DNA of 36,642 nt from Clostridia bacterium (GCA_022797215.1 JAAWKD010000023.1:1-36642); one strand, 5' to 3'. Positions 17,522 to 26,642 are shown, numbered from the stretch's first letter. The notes: generated by a model from the sequence alone, not told the origin. Made by a program: numbers and translations.

Positions 17522-17896
17522 ATGAAAAATGATAAGAGAGACAATTTTACATATGCAGTAAAAAATAAATTAGCAAAAAGAGTAGCATATGTATATTCTA
17601 ATCCTAATTGTAGAAAAATGACAATAGGTCCAGATAGTAAAAACGGAATTAATAATATTGGGGTTGCAGCTCATATATGTGCTACTACACCTGGAGGACC
17701 TAGATATGATGGAAATATGTCAGAAGAGCAAAGAAAAAGTATAAATAATGGAATTTGGCTATGTCAAAGTTGTGCAAAACTAATTGATAGTGATGAGAAT
17801 AAATATAATATTCAGGTAATAAAATCATGGAAGCAACAAACTGAAGATATTGTTAGTTATAATTTTGGAAAAAGAGTCAGCTTAAATCATGAGTAG
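17522..17896 (+). pseudogene. HNH-like N-terminal domain of a decayed STAND-type defence gene
   Basis: 124 residues from ATG 17522 (GAGG upstream). It reads RVAYVYSNPNCRKMTIGP, then VAAHICATTPGGPRY, EQRKSINNGIWLCQSCAKL and WKQQTED, the HNH-type module found at the front of larger NTPase proteins (C33, H55 and the CQSC pair near residue 84 are visible). The frame stops right after this domain, and the next 680 bases encode the C-terminal part of an NTPase in another frame. I therefore treat 17522-18578 as one broken gene with an internal deletion. Confidence 0.65.
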
Positions 17897-18578
17897 GCAA
17901 AAAAATAGAAGATGCTTTAGAATTTATTGCTGATGCTTCTAAAACAAAATTAGATTTGTTGGAATCATTATATAATGTTGTACAAAAATATGAAAATGCA
18001 TATATAATAACATCTTGTAGGACAAGCGATAAAAATGCTTTTATAAAAATAGAGTCAAAATATAATATAGTTTCATATGAAGTGAGTGAAATTAGTGAGA
18101 TAGAACTAAACTTATTGAAAAATCAATACCAAGTTATTAAAGAAATGTCTGAAAATAAAAGATATGCAGACCTATTAAGAACGCCTTTTTATATAAACAT
18201 AATAATAAAAAATTCAATGAGGACAATTTATTTGCTAAAGATAGATGAAGTATTGCCTGAAATTATGATAGCTGTTAAAGAGATATTGGATTATAATAAA
18301 GATAATTTAAAAGACAAATTTGATGGAGATACAAAAACAATTAAAGATAGAATGATTACTAAAGCTTTTGTTGATTTTAGTGATGCGATAAAAAGAGATA
18401 ATGATTTAATAGAAGCATATGAAAATATAGAAAAAATCAAAGAAGTTGCCAAAAAAAGTATTCAAACAATCACGGTAAAAGAATGCAAGGTCTAGAACTA
18501 GTATCACTATTATCTTATTTAAGCTACCAAGATGTCACAATTGATAATTTAAAAAATATATTGCATATTGAATTATGA
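17897..18578 (+). pseudogene. STAND/NACHT-like NTPase fragment
   Basis: The readable part (GKKIEDALEFIADASKTKLD onward; main frame to 18495) includes NAYIITSCRTSD and EISEIELNLLKNQYQVI followed by YADLLRTPFYINIII, typical of the sensor and winged-helix part after a NACHT core. Walker A and B are absent, consistent with deletion of the central NTPase. A second frameshift near 18470-18490 moves the reading to QGLELVSLLSYLSYQDVTID and a stop at 18576-18578. No functional product is expected. Confidence 0.55.
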
Positions 18579-18670
18579 ACAGATAATAAAGGAAAGCAAA
18601 ATGAAACCAGACAAATAAGAATTTCATTTCGAAAAAATAATTAACTATTACAAAAGTTATTAAGGAGTTA

Positions 18671-19270
18671 ATGGTGGAAGAACAGAAATTAAATAGTCTT
18701 TATAACCAATGCTTAAATGAACTAACATCAATAGGAGTTGACATAAAGAATAAAAAATTAGTTGGAAATATTGATATCCAATTAACAACAAGAGCAAGCA
18801 AACGATATGGATGTTGTAAACAAGAAAATCCAGACAAAAGGTACAAAGTAGTAATTAAAAGGGGAAGACATAGAATTATTAAATATGAAAAATTTAATGA
18901 TCATCATATTGAAATTAGCAATTGGATTATGCAATTAAATGAAGATGTCATTAAAAATACTATACTACATGAACTAATACACTGTATTCCTTTTTGTAAC
19001 AATCATGGAAAAGAATTCAAAAAATACGCTAATTATATTAATCAAAAATTAGGATATCACATTACTACGAAAGGAAATATAGAGGAAGATTATAAAGCAA
19101 GCCAACTAGAGTATGTAGAAGTAAATGACTACAAATATAAAATTCAATGCCAAAATTGTGGTCAAGTTATTTATCGCAAAAGATTTAATGCAAACTTAAT
19201 AAAAAGATATTGTTGTGGAAAGTGTAAGGGTAAATTAAAATTGGTAGAAATAAAAGAAAAATCTATTTAA
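18671..19270 (+). CDS. SprT-like zinc metalloprotease
   Basis: 199 residues. The zinc protease motif HELIH (100-104) with a downstream H112 fits SprT-like proteins, and a C-terminal zinc ribbon (C160, C163, C182, C185; CQNCG and CCGKC) is also typical. Related proteins such as Spartan cleave DNA-protein crosslinks; the bacterial members are poorly characterised. It is the last gene of the element before a terminator. AAGGAG is 3 bases before ATG 18671 and 6 bases before an in-frame GTG at 18674, so either could be the start. Confidence 0.8.
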   Translation: MVEEQKLNSLYNQCLNELTSIGVDIKNKKLVGNIDIQLTTRASKRYGCCKQENPDKRYKVVIKRGRHRIIKYEKFNDHHIEISNWIMQLNEDVIKNTILHELIHCIPFCNNHGKEFKKYANYINQKLGYHITTKGNIEEDYKASQLEYVEVNDYKYKIQCQNCGQVIYRKRFNANLIKRYCCGKCKGKLKLVEIKEKSI

Positions 19271-19292
19271 TAGATTATAGCTAATAACATAG

Positions 19293-19335
19293 AAAAATAG
19301 CAAGGGTAGAAAAAAATATGCTCTTGCTATTTTTT
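19293..19335 (+). terminator. Terminator after the SprT-like gene
   Basis: AAAAATAGCAAG (19293-19304) pairs with CTTGCTATTTTT (19323-19334) and ends in T residues. The 240 bases after it, up to the comM promoter, hold no gene I can support and probably contain the right end of the element. Confidence 0.75.
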
Positions 19336-19575
19336 GAAAAAATTTTGATAAGAATAAATTTTCGATAAAATTTGATTAGGATACTTATCTTATCTGTTAA
19401 CATAATTATAACATTAGAGCGTGGTCGAAGTTTGTAGAAATTAGTCAACAACCCACAAAAAGTAAAAAAACATTATAAATAATACAACAAACGCTAAAAA
19501 ACTTGTCAAAAAAAGCAGAAAAATGACAAAAAGTGCAGACAAATGAATCAGATTAAATAAAATTCATTAAAATAC

Positions 19576-19604
19576 TTGCAAAAGTAAAAATGATTCGCTA
19601 CAAT
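19576..19604 (+). promoter_or_regulatory. Promoter of comM
   Basis: TTGCAA (19576-19581), a 17-base spacer and TACAAT (19599-19604), 91 bases before the ATG. Confidence 0.6.
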
Positions 19605-19611
19605 AATATTA

Positions 19612-19650
19612 TTATTTCAAATAAATTTATTTCAAAGGAATTATTTCAAA
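19612..19650 (+). repeat. Three TTATTTCAAA repeats in the comM leader
   Basis: Copies at 19612-19621, 19627-19636 and 19641-19650 are spaced 15 and 14 bases apart, downstream of the -10 box. They may be a regulator site or an RNA element; nothing in the window says which. Confidence 0.5.
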
Positions 19651-19695
19651 ACATATTTCTTGATAAAATAAAAAATCCTAAAGGAGAAAATAAAA

Positions 19696-21231
19696 ATGTT
19701 ATCCATTACAAAAACTATGACCTTGCAGGGCTTACAAGGCTTTTTAATTGATGTACAAGTAGATATTTCATCTGGAATGCCAACATGGGACATTGTAGGA
19801 CTTCCTGATACAAGCGTAAAGGAAGCAAAAGAAAGAGTAAGAACAGCCATTAAAAATTCAGGATATGAGTTATTTAGTAGAAAAATTGTAGTCAACCTAG
19901 CACCAGCAAATATTAAAAAAGAAGGATCTATATTTGACTTACCCATTGCAGTTGGTATATTAATGAGTTTAGACATTATTTATGGAAAAGGCAAAGAAGA
20001 TACACTACTTATAGGAGAACTATCATTAAATGGAAATTTAAACTCAATTGCAGGAGTTCTACCAATTTGCATTGAAGCTAAAAGGTTAGGAATAAAGAGA
20101 GTTATCTTGCCACAAGCAAATGCAAAAGAGGCATCTGTAATAGAAGGAATAGAAATATTAGGAGCTTATGATTTAACAGAAGTAGTAAATTACCTTAATG
20201 GTGATGCAAAGATACAAAGTTATCATACTAATTGGAAAGAATGTATCGCAAATTGTCAACAAGAACTATTAGATTTTGCAGATGTCAAAGGACAAGAAAA
20301 TGTCAAAAGAGCAGTAGAAATTGCTGCAGCAGGAGGACATAACTGTTTACTTATTCGGAAGCCCAGGTTCGCGGAAAAACTATGATAGCTAGAAGGATTC
20401 CATCTATTTTACCAGAACTAAGTTTTGAAGAAGCCCTAGAAATTACTAAAATTCATAGTATAGCAGGGAACCTAAAACCAGAAATTCCCATTATCACAAC
20501 TAGACCATTTCGTTCACCACATCATACTATTTCAGCTACTTCCTTAGTAGGAGGAGGCAGAATTCCAAAGCCAGGAGAAATCAGTTTATCCCATTATGGT
20601 GTTTTATTCTTAGATGAACTCCCAGAATTTAATCAACATACTTTAGAAGTTTTACGAGGACCATTAGAAGATGGAACAGTCACAATTAGTAGAGTAAATG
20701 CTAGTTTTACTTATCCTTGTGAGTTTATGTTTGTTGCCTCCATGAATCCATGTCCTTGTGGATATTATGGTTCACCAGATAAAGAATGTTCTTGCAACCC
20801 GCAAACAATCAGTAAATATATGGGAAAGATAAGTCGGACCTTTATTAGATAGAATTGATATTCAAATAGAAGTAAGCCCTGTCAAATATGAAAAATTAGG
20901 AAGAGAAGAAAAAACAGAAAGTTCACAAGAAATAAAAGAAAGGGTCAATCAAGCAAGAGAAATTCAAAGGCAAAGGTATAAGAAAGAAGCTATCTATTCT
21001 AATGTAGCACTAACTCCAAAATTAATAGAAAAATACTGTAAATTAGATGAAGAAAGCAAGAAGATACTAGAGATGTCGTTTGAAAAATTAGGACTTAGTG
21101 CAAGGGCCTATGGACGTATTCTAAAAGTAGCAAGAACAATTGCAGATTTAGGAAGTTCAGCACAAATACAAAAAAATCATATTGCAGAAGCCATACAATA
21201 TAGAAGCTTAGATAAGAAGTATTTCAACTAG
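19696..21231 (+). CDS. comM: ComM/YifB family Mg-chelatase-like AAA+ protein, read through three CGG +1 shifts
   Basis: Read with three single-base skips, the product is 510 residues, the normal length for YifB/ComM. The N-terminal S5-like fold starts [20 protein letters not shown]. The AAA+ Walker A (GSPGSGKTM), the [18 protein letters not shown] segment, Walker B FLDELPEF, the [11 protein letters not shown] motif, GPLLDRIDI and a C-terminal [17 protein letters not shown] all follow. In the DNA the frame breaks at 20356, 20372 and 20835; in each case the in-frame codon is CGG and dropping its C gives GGA, a conserved glycine. ComM acts as a branch-migration helicase during natural transformation. 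dprA and yraN follow. Confidence 0.85.
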
Positions 21232-21315
21232 CTGTAAGGAGTGAAACCACTGTATAGATAGCTGATGCAATCGAGAAAAGCGAGATTGTAAACATTAATA
21301 AAATAGGAGGAAAAA

Positions 21316-22161
21316 TTGAAAATCATAACACAAAAAGATGAAGGCTATCCAAAACGACTATTACAAATACAAAATCCACCAGAAAGACTATATGTAGAAG
21401 GAAATGAAAAGTTACTAAACCAAGATGCTATAGCTATTGTAGGCACAAGAAATTATACTAAATATGGAGAAAAATGTGCTAGTAAATTTGCAAGAGAGCT
21501 ATCAAAAAAAGGAATTTGTATTGTAAGTGGTCTAGCAAGAGGAATTGATTCCATTGCTCATATCAATTCTATGGATGAAGAGGGAAAAACCATAGCAGTA
21601 TTAGGAAGCGGATTTGACCATATTTATCCAAAAGAAAATCAATATCTATATCAAAAAATCATAGAAAATGGAGGCTGTATTGTCACAGAATATCCACCAG
21701 AAACACCAATAGACAAAGCAAAATTTCCCAAAAGAAACAGAATCATTAGTGGCTTAGCTATGGGGGTATTAGTGATAGAGGCAAGGTATAGAAGTGGTAC
21801 ATCTATTACGGCTAAACATGCTATTAGTCAGCACAAAGAGGTATTTTGCATACCACACCCATTAGATACCCCAACAGGATATATACCTAATTTACTCATT
21901 CAGCAGGGAGCACAGCTAGTAACTTCTGGAAGCGACATTTTGCAATACTATAATGAAGATGAGAAATACCAAACTCAAGAAATACCAGAAGAATACCAAC
22001 AAATCTATAACTTAATTGGGCAACTTCCAATTTCAGCTAACAATATTGTAAAGATACTACATTTGGAAATAGCAAAAGTAACAGAAGCTCTATTTATGCT
22101 TGAATTAGATGGATTTATCAAGCAATTACCAGGAAATGTATATATTAGAAATTATAAATAA
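21316..22161 (+). CDS. dprA: DNA-processing protein DprA
   Basis: 281 residues from a TTG start with AGGAGG 5 bases upstream. The Rossmann-like DprA domain is clear: PPERLYVEGN, AIVGTRNYTKYGEKCA, SGLARGIDSIAH and VLGSGFDHIYPKEN, then FPKRNRIISGLAMGVLVIEA. A C-terminal winged helix follows (ISANNIVKILHLEIAKVTEA). The N-terminal SAM-like domain of longer DprA proteins is absent, so it is a short form. DprA loads RecA on incoming single-stranded DNA. It lies between comM and yraN, a common order in Firmicutes. Confidence 0.93.
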   Translation: MKIITQKDEGYPKRLLQIQNPPERLYVEGNEKLLNQDAIAIVGTRNYTKYGEKCASKFARELSKKGICIVSGLARGIDSIAHINSMDEEGKTIAVLGSGFDHIYPKENQYLYQKIIENGGCIVTEYPPETPIDKAKFPKRNRIISGLAMGVLVIEARYRSGTSITAKHAISQHKEVFCIPHPLDTPTGYIPNLLIQQGAQLVTSGSDILQYYNEDEKYQTQEIPEEYQQIYNLIGQLPISANNIVKILHLEIAKVTEALFMLELDGFIKQLPGNVYIRNYK

Positions 22162-22174
22162 AAAGGAGAAAACC

Positions 22175-22528
22175 ATGTATGCACGACACGAACTAGGAAA
22201 AGAGGGAGAAGAAGAAGCCACTAAATATTTAGAAAAACAAGGCTATAAAATTATACAAAGAAATTTTGAATGCAGGCAAGGCGAAATCGATATTATTGCA
22301 AAAGATAAAAGTGAATATGTATTCATCGAAGTAAAGACACGACAAAATAGGCATTATGGTATGCCTTGTGAAGCAGTTAATGAGAGAAAACAAAAACATA
22401 TCTGGAATGCTACAAGATATTATTTACATCTTCATAAATTAGAAAATCAATATATTCATTTTGATATCATAGAGATGTATAAGAAAAAAGGAGAATTTTA
22501 TATTAATCATATAAAACAAATTAAATAA
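22175..22528 (+). CDS. YraN family endonuclease-like protein (UPF0102)
   Basis: 117 residues from ATG 22175, preceded by AAAAGGAG; longer in-frame readings start inside dprA and lack a ribosome site. The sequence ARHELGKEGEEEATKYLEKQGYKI, then RQGEIDIIAKD and YVFIEVKTR shows the PD-(D/E)xK-like core of YraN (E and D in GEIDII, E and K in EVKTR). Physiological role unknown; it is usually found near dprA or ribonuclease HII. Confidence 0.9.
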   Translation: MYARHELGKEGEEEATKYLEKQGYKIIQRNFECRQGEIDIIAKDKSEYVFIEVKTRQNRHYGMPCEAVNERKQKHIWNATRYYLHLHKLENQYIHFDIIEMYKKKGEFYINHIKQIK

Positions 22529-22590
22529 AGAATCATTATATGTCCTGTAGCAATAAAAATACGATTTAAAAGGTTATTTGGTAAACATTG

Positions 22591-22619
22591 TTGACAATTG
22601 ACACAAGATATAATATAAA
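22591..22619 (+). promoter_or_regulatory. Promoter-like sequence ahead of the CRISPR-like repeats
   Basis: TTGACA (22591-22596), a 17-base spacer and TATAAA (22614-22619), ending 2 bases before the first repeat. This is the expected place for a leader promoter. Confidence 0.55.
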
Positions 22620-22621
22620 AA

Positions 22622-22786
22622 CAAATAATATAAATATATTAGAATTTAAAGGTATATCGGTCGTATTAGTGCAGGCATACCAAACTGGGCATTATAATTT
22701 AAGTATATTAGAATTTAAAGTCACTTTTCAAGTGCTATATAAAGAAAAATGGAGGTATTATAATTTAAGTATATTAGAAAAAATTA
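22622..22786 (+). CRISPR. Degenerate three-repeat CRISPR-like array
   Basis: Three 30-nt repeats at 22622-22651, 22691-22720 and 22757-22786 share the core TATATTAGAATTTAAAG with a related front half; the third is degenerate after TATATTAGAA, as last repeats often are. The intervening sequences of 39 nt (22652-22690) and 36 nt (22721-22756) are unrelated to each other, and the first is clearly richer in G and C than its surroundings. The same repeat occurs at 31957-32052. No cas gene is in the window. The family resembles 30-nt AT-rich repeats of type I-B systems. A frame read through this region is not a gene. Confidence 0.6.
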
Positions 22787-22846
22787 TTAACTCTTTATAT
22801 CTAAACTGTATACAATATATCAAAATAGGAATAAAGGAGGACAAAT

Positions 22847-23806
22847 ATGTTAAAGACAATAGGAAACACCCCATTAATTAAAATACAGTATCAATACAAT
22901 TACAAAACAAATTACATATATGCAAAGTTAGAAAGCTATAATTTAACAGGAAGTATCAAAGACAGAGCAGCTTATTACATTATTACAAAGGCAAAGGAAA
23001 GGGGAGCTTTAAAAGAAGGAATGCCTATTATAGAAGCGACAAGTGGAAATACAGGAATTTCTTTGGCAGCATTAGGAAAATATTATCATCATCCAGTATA
23101 TATTTTTATGCCAAATTGGGTAAGTAAAGAAAGAATACAATTAATGAAAAGCTATGGGGCACAAGTTACAACATTTTCACATGAACAAGGGGGATTTAAA
23201 AGATGTATCCAAGAATCACAAAAATTAGCAAAAAGAATAAATGGCTTTCTAGCGAATCAGTTTGCCAACCAAGACAACCTCTTAGCACAATATGAAACAA
23301 CAGGGCAAGAAATTATTAATCAAGTTCCAGAAGATGTTGGAGGATTTGTATCAGGAGTAGGAACTGGTGCAACTCTCATAGGAGTGGGAAAAAAGATAAG
23401 AAGAAATTACCCAGAAGCAAAAGTGGTTGCCATTGAGCCAGATAGTATGCCATTAATTTCTAAGAATAGAATATTTGGACCACATAAGATAGAAGGAATA
23501 GGAGATGACTTCATTCCTGCTTTAATTGATAAAAACGAAATTGATAAAGTGATTCTCATTCATGATATGGATGCTATTAACATGTCAAGAAAATTGTCAT
23601 CTGACTTAGGACTAGGAGTTGGAATTTCGTCAGGAGCGAATTTCTTAGGTTGTATTCTATTACAAGATGAAATAAAAGTACCAGTAGTTACTGTTTTTGC
23701 AGACGATAACAAAAAATATTTAAGCACAGACTTAAGTAAGCCAATAGATGAAAACAATAAATATATTTCAAATCAAGTAAAATTGATTACATATGAAGTT
23801 TGCTAA
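22847..23806 (+). CDS. cysK: Cysteine synthase family PLP-dependent enzyme
   Basis: 319 residues, fold-type II PLP enzyme. K38 in GSIKDR is the expected PLP lysine, SGNTG (66-70) binds the cofactor phosphate region, and [16 protein letters not shown] is the glycine-rich loop. Members form cysteine from O-acetylserine and sulfide; cystathionine beta-synthase-type activity cannot be excluded. AAAGGAGG precedes the ATG. The next gene begins immediately after this gene's terminator. Confidence 0.85.
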   Translation: MLKTIGNTPLIKIQYQYNYKTNYIYAKLESYNLTGSIKDRAAYYIITKAKERGALKEGMPIIEATSGNTGISLAALGKYYHHPVYIFMPNWVSKERIQLMKSYGAQVTTFSHEQGGFKRCIQESQKLAKRINGFLANQFANQDNLLAQYETTGQEIINQVPEDVGGFVSGVGTGATLIGVGKKIRRNYPEAKVVAIEPDSMPLISKNRIFGPHKIEGIGDDFIPALIDKNEIDKVILIHDMDAINMSRKLSSDLGLGVGISSGANFLGCILLQDEIKVPVVTVFADDNKKYLSTDLSKPIDENNKYISNQVKLITYEVC

Positions 23807-23812
23807 TCACAC

Positions 23813-23862
23813 AAAAAAGCTTCTCTCATAAGATATATAAAACTTATGAAAGGAGCTTTTTT
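23813..23862 (+). terminator. Terminator whose 3' arm holds the lysozyme ribosome binding site
   Basis: AAAAAAGCT...CATAAG pairs with CTTATG...AGCTTTTTT across 23813-23862 with small mismatches. The T run ends at 23862 and the next ATG is 23863, so AAAGGAG (23849-23855) is part of the stem. It would terminate cysK transcription and also hide the lysozyme ribosome site in read-through RNA. Confidence 0.65.
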
Positions 23863-25104
23863 ATGGTACAAAGAAAAATGAAAATAATATTTATCATCTT
23901 AATATGTTTTAGTTTTCTATTCTATGTATTACCAACGACATCTCAAGCATTTGAACCGTCTGATGAGGTGCTCTATGAAGGAATAGATGTCAGTAACTAC
24001 CAAGGAGAAATTGATTTCAAAAAAGTAAAAGAAGCTGGTATTCAAGTAGTGTACATTAAAGCAAGTGAAGGTACATATTACATAGATCCATATTTGGAAA
24101 GGAACTATCAAAAAGCAAAAGAAAATGGACTAAAAGTTGGGTTATATCATTATGTAGTTGCAAGAACAGAAGAAGCAGCTAAAAAGGAAGCAAAGTTCTT
24201 CGTGGCACGTGCCTCGGGAAAAGACATAGACTGCAAATTAGCAATGGATTTTGAAACATTTGGAAACTTAAATAAAGCAGAAATTAATCGAATAGGACTT
24301 ACATTTTTAAGAGAAGTAGAAAGATTAAGTGGAAAACAAGCTATTTTATATAGTAATGCCTATACAGCAAGTAATATATGGTCTGGGGAAAATACTAAAT
24401 ATCCTTTATGGGTAGCAGAATATGGGGCAGAACGTCCAACAAACAGTGGAACTTGGAAAAGTTGGGCAGGTTGGCAATATGCAGACAATGGAAGAATTAA
24501 TGGAATTAAGGGATATGTTGATAGAGATAAATTCACAAAAGAAGTATTCTTAGACGACAACTCTACCATCCCACCAGTAAATCCACCAGATGAGGGAGGC
24601 GGAAATGAACCAACACCAGAAAAAACGAAAAAAATTACCATCAAGTGGGGAGATACCTTATCTGAACTTGCAGTAAAATACAATACAACTGTATCAGAAT
24701 TAGTGAAACTAAATAACATTGCAAATCCAAATCTTATTTATGCAGGAAATACTTTAATCGTACCAGTAAAAAACACAGGAGGAAGTTCTGGGGGTGTAGA
24801 AATATATACAGTACAAAAAGGAGATACCTTATCCCATATTGCACAAAGGTATAGTACAACAGTTGAACAAATAGCTACAGATAATAATATTCAAAATATT
24901 CATTTAATTCATCCAGGACAAAAATTACAAATACGAACTAGTTGTTATGGGGACTGTGGACATAGAATTTATACTGTTAGAAGAGGAGACACATTATGGA
25001 GTATTGCAAGAAGATTTAATACAAGTATTGCTAATATTATAAGAATTAATCATATTCAAAATCCAAACCGAATTCACCCAGGGCAAATGTTTAGAATAAG
25101 GTAG
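23863..25104 (+). CDS. Secreted GH25 lysozyme with three LysM domains
   Basis: 413 residues from ATG 23863, 7 bases after AGGAG; an upstream in-frame start at 23800 lies in the terminator region. A signal peptide (about 1-29, ending SQA) precedes the GH25 domain with [14 protein letters not shown] (39-52) and the catalytic D129-F-E131 pair (AMDFE). A proline-rich linker ([11 protein letters not shown]) leads to three LysM repeats ([30 protein letters not shown]) that bind peptidoglycan. A short cysteine-containing linker (CYGDC) separates LysM 2 and 3. It would hydrolyse muramic-acid linkages during wall turnover or attack on other cells. Confidence 0.92.
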   Translation: MVQRKMKIIFIILICFSFLFYVLPTTSQAFEPSDEVLYEGIDVSNYQGEIDFKKVKEAGIQVVYIKASEGTYYIDPYLERNYQKAKENGLKVGLYHYVVARTEEAAKKEAKFFVARASGKDIDCKLAMDFETFGNLNKAEINRIGLTFLREVERLSGKQAILYSNAYTASNIWSGENTKYPLWVAEYGAERPTNSGTWKSWAGWQYADNGRINGIKGYVDRDKFTKEVFLDDNSTIPPVNPPDEGGGNEPTPEKTKKITIKWGDTLSELAVKYNTTVSELVKLNNIANPNLIYAGNTLIVPVKNTGGSSGGVEIYTVQKGDTLSHIAQRYSTTVEQIATDNNIQNIHLIHPGQKLQIRTSCYGDCGHRIYTVRRGDTLWSIARRFNTSIANIIRINHIQNPNRIHPGQMFRIR

Positions 25105-25161
25105 CACACAATTATGTCTACTTTCATAAAATACAATATGATGAATTTAAAAACAGAATTA

Positions 25162-25256
25162 AGATTTTGTATGCAGTATAAACTGCTACAAAATCTAACT
25201 TCTGCAATATTTATTTTCTAAGGAAACTCACCACTATCGTGGATGACTTTCCTAAG
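25162..25256 (+). promoter_or_regulatory. Structured leader of the ABC importer operon
   Basis: Two strong hairpins precede the ATPase gene. One is a near-perfect 15-bp stem with a single bulge (AGATTTTGTA, GCAGT with ACTGC, TACAAAATCT; 25162-25196). The other is a longer stem (25219-25256) with AGGAAA/TTTCCT outside and CCAC/GTGG inside. No T run follows either, so neither is a plain terminator. A ligand- or protein-responsive leader is possible, but I do not recognise a known riboswitch. Confidence 0.4.
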
Positions 25257-25280
25257 AATATAAAAAACTAGGAGGTACTT

Positions 25281-25883
25281 ATGAAAGAAGTATTAAAACT
25301 AAAGAAAGTAAGCAAAAGGTACCAAGCGAAAAATGGAGAAGTAGAAGCCTTATCTAATATCAATTTCTCTGTCAAAGAAGGTGAATTTGTCAGCATTATA
25401 GGTCCAAGTGGATGTGGAAAATCAACACTTCTTTCCATTATTGCAGGATTAGAGCCAAAAACAGAAGGCGATATCCAAATAGATGGAAATACAGGATATA
25501 TGCTTCAAAAGGACAGTTTATTAGAATGGAGAAGTATTTATGACAATGTTTTATTTGGCTTAGAAATAGGTCATAAGAAGACAAAAGAAAATGAAGCATA
25601 TGTATTAGACTTACTAAAAAAATATGGACTTTATGAATTCAAAGACAAATATCCAACCCAACTTTCAGGAGGAATGAGGCAAAGAGCAGCACTCATTAGA
25701 ACACTTGCTATCAAGCCGAATATACTATTATTAGACGAAGCCTTTTCCGCATTAGATTATCAAACTAGAATTATGGTTACCAATGATATCTTTCAAATAT
25801 TGAAAAATGAAAATATAACAGCTGTCATAGTAACACATGACATATCAGAAGATATAGGCAAAATGAGACACCTATATGCTTGA
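25281..25883 (+). pseudogene. NitT/TauT-type ABC transporter ATPase, 5' part, interrupted
   Basis: 200 residues read from AGGAGG-preceded ATG 25281. All core motifs are present: Walker A GPSGCGKST (41-49), signature LSGG (128-131), Walker B ILLLDEA (148-154) and the switch histidine H186 (VTHDISE). After HDISE the reading enters a serine-recombinase element and ends ten codons later (DIGKMRHLYA). The missing C-terminus lies at 29764-29946 and joins in frame (ISE-AISMSDRVIVLSKRP) if the element is removed. It belongs to the SsuB/TauB/NrtD group that powers uptake of small anions or nutrients; substrate unknown. The truncated protein keeps the catalytic core and might retain partial function. 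Confidence 0.9.
25842..25871. other. attL of the serine-recombinase element
   Basis: The core ATATCAGAAG (25842-25851) is followed by the element arm ATATAGG (25852-25858), 8 bases and GACAC (25867-25871). This arm is the exact inverted counterpart of the arm at attR. The presumed crossover dinucleotide is GA at 25848-25849, the centre of CAGAAG. Confidence 0.85.
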
Positions 25884-26001
25884 TAAAATAATTTGGATTT
25901 ATAAAAATATGGATAAGCATTTGAAACAAGTATAAAATTGAGGTTGCGAATATAAAATATTATGTGATATAATTGAAGAAAAATAAAGGAGAGTTATAAC
26001 T

Positions 26002-26352
26002 ATGATAGATGAAAGAACACAGAAAGTATTAAAAGCAATTATAAAGCATTGTAATATAATAAATGATACAAAAAAATTTTTTGGAGATGACTACTCAAAG
26101 TTTGAAAATGACAATATTTATCAAAATGCTATATTAACACCAGTTACACAAATAGGAGAATTAGTTAAAAAGTTGCCATTAGAATTTAGGACAGAATATA
26201 ATCAAATTCCATGGAGAAATATTGCAGGAATGAGAGATATTGTTGTACACAATTATGAGACTATTGATAAATCTATATTATGGAGTGTTGCTAATGAGGA
26301 AACAGATAAAATAAAAGAATTTTGCCAAGAGATATTAAAAGAGGTGATATAA
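26002..26352 (+). CDS. hepT: HepT-like HEPN toxin (DUF86)
   Basis: 116 residues, all-helical, with the HEPN ribonuclease motif R78-x4-H83-N-Y85 (RDIVVHNY). HepT toxins degrade RNA until the partner MntA blocks them by adding AMP to the tyrosine near this motif. GGAGAG precedes the ATG. The stop TAA (26350-26352) overlaps the mntA ATG by one base, so the two are translationally coupled, toxin first. It probably stabilises the element or acts against phages. Confidence 0.88.
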   Translation: MIDERTQKVLKAIIKHCNIINDTKKFFGDDYSKFENDNIYQNAILTPVTQIGELVKKLPLEFRTEYNQIPWRNIAGMRDIVVHNYETIDKSILWSVANEETDKIKEFCQEILKEVI

Positions 26353-26642
26353 TGTCTGAATTAGAAAAAATAAAAGAAAAAATACAGCCTATTGCTAAAA
26401 AATACAATTTGCTATATGTTTGGGTATTTGGGTCTTATGCAAAAAAGAAACAAACGAAAGATAGTGATATTGATATTATTGTAAGGACAGAAGATGTTGC
26501 TCATGGATTCAAATTAGTTGAAGTAAAATTCGCACTAGAAGAAGCACTAGAAAAACAAGTTGATATTATAACAACAGGGAGCATTAAAGGGTCACTGTTA
26601 GAAGATGAAGATTTAGAAGAAGTTTTAATATATGGTGAATAA
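26352..26642 (+). CDS. mntA: MntA-like minimal nucleotidyltransferase antitoxin
   Basis: 96 residues from ATG 26352 with GAGGTG upstream; a TTG further upstream is inside hepT. The pattern G27-S28-x10-D39-x-D41 (FGSYAKKKQTKDSDIDII) is the nucleotidyltransferase signature with the metal-binding Asp pair, and VDIITTGS supplies the later Asp. It would transfer AMP to HepT and silence it. A pair of this order and size is typical of HEPN-MNT systems. Confidence 0.9.
   Translation: MSELEKIKEKIQPIAKKYNLLYVWVFGSYAKKKQTKDSDIDIIVRTEDVAHGFKLVEVKFALEEALEKQVDIITTGSIKGSLLEDEDLEEVLIYGE

Larger units (their letters stand above)
7309..19570. mobile_element. Integrative mobilizable element (tyrosine integrase type), approximate limits
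   Basis: The module order is integrase and DUF6076-like gene (both leftward), then excisionase, replication-organizer-like gene, DnaC-like loader, hairpin-rich oriT candidate and MobA-type relaxase (rightward). Cargo follows: restriction-modification enzyme, DUF4268-like fragment, membrane protein, HNH-STAND remnant and SprT-like protease. There is no conjugation machinery, so transfer would rely on a helper. The left limit lies between the tRNA-fMet CCA end and the integrase stop, the right limit between the 19293-19335 terminator and the comM promoter. I found no direct repeat of the tRNA end at the right, so neither att site is assigned. Frameshifts in the initiator and relaxase suggest the copy is no longer mobile, unless they are sequencing errors. 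Confidence 0.75.

Noticed and set aside
7301..19690. tRNA-fMet 3' end as the duplicated att site of the mobilizable element
   Set aside because: I found no second copy of the tRNA end near the right boundary by eye, so att sites are left unassigned.
22588..22881. 97-codon ORF between yraN and cysK
   Set aside because: It runs through the CRISPR-like repeats and overlaps the cysK start; the repeat structure explains the sequence better.
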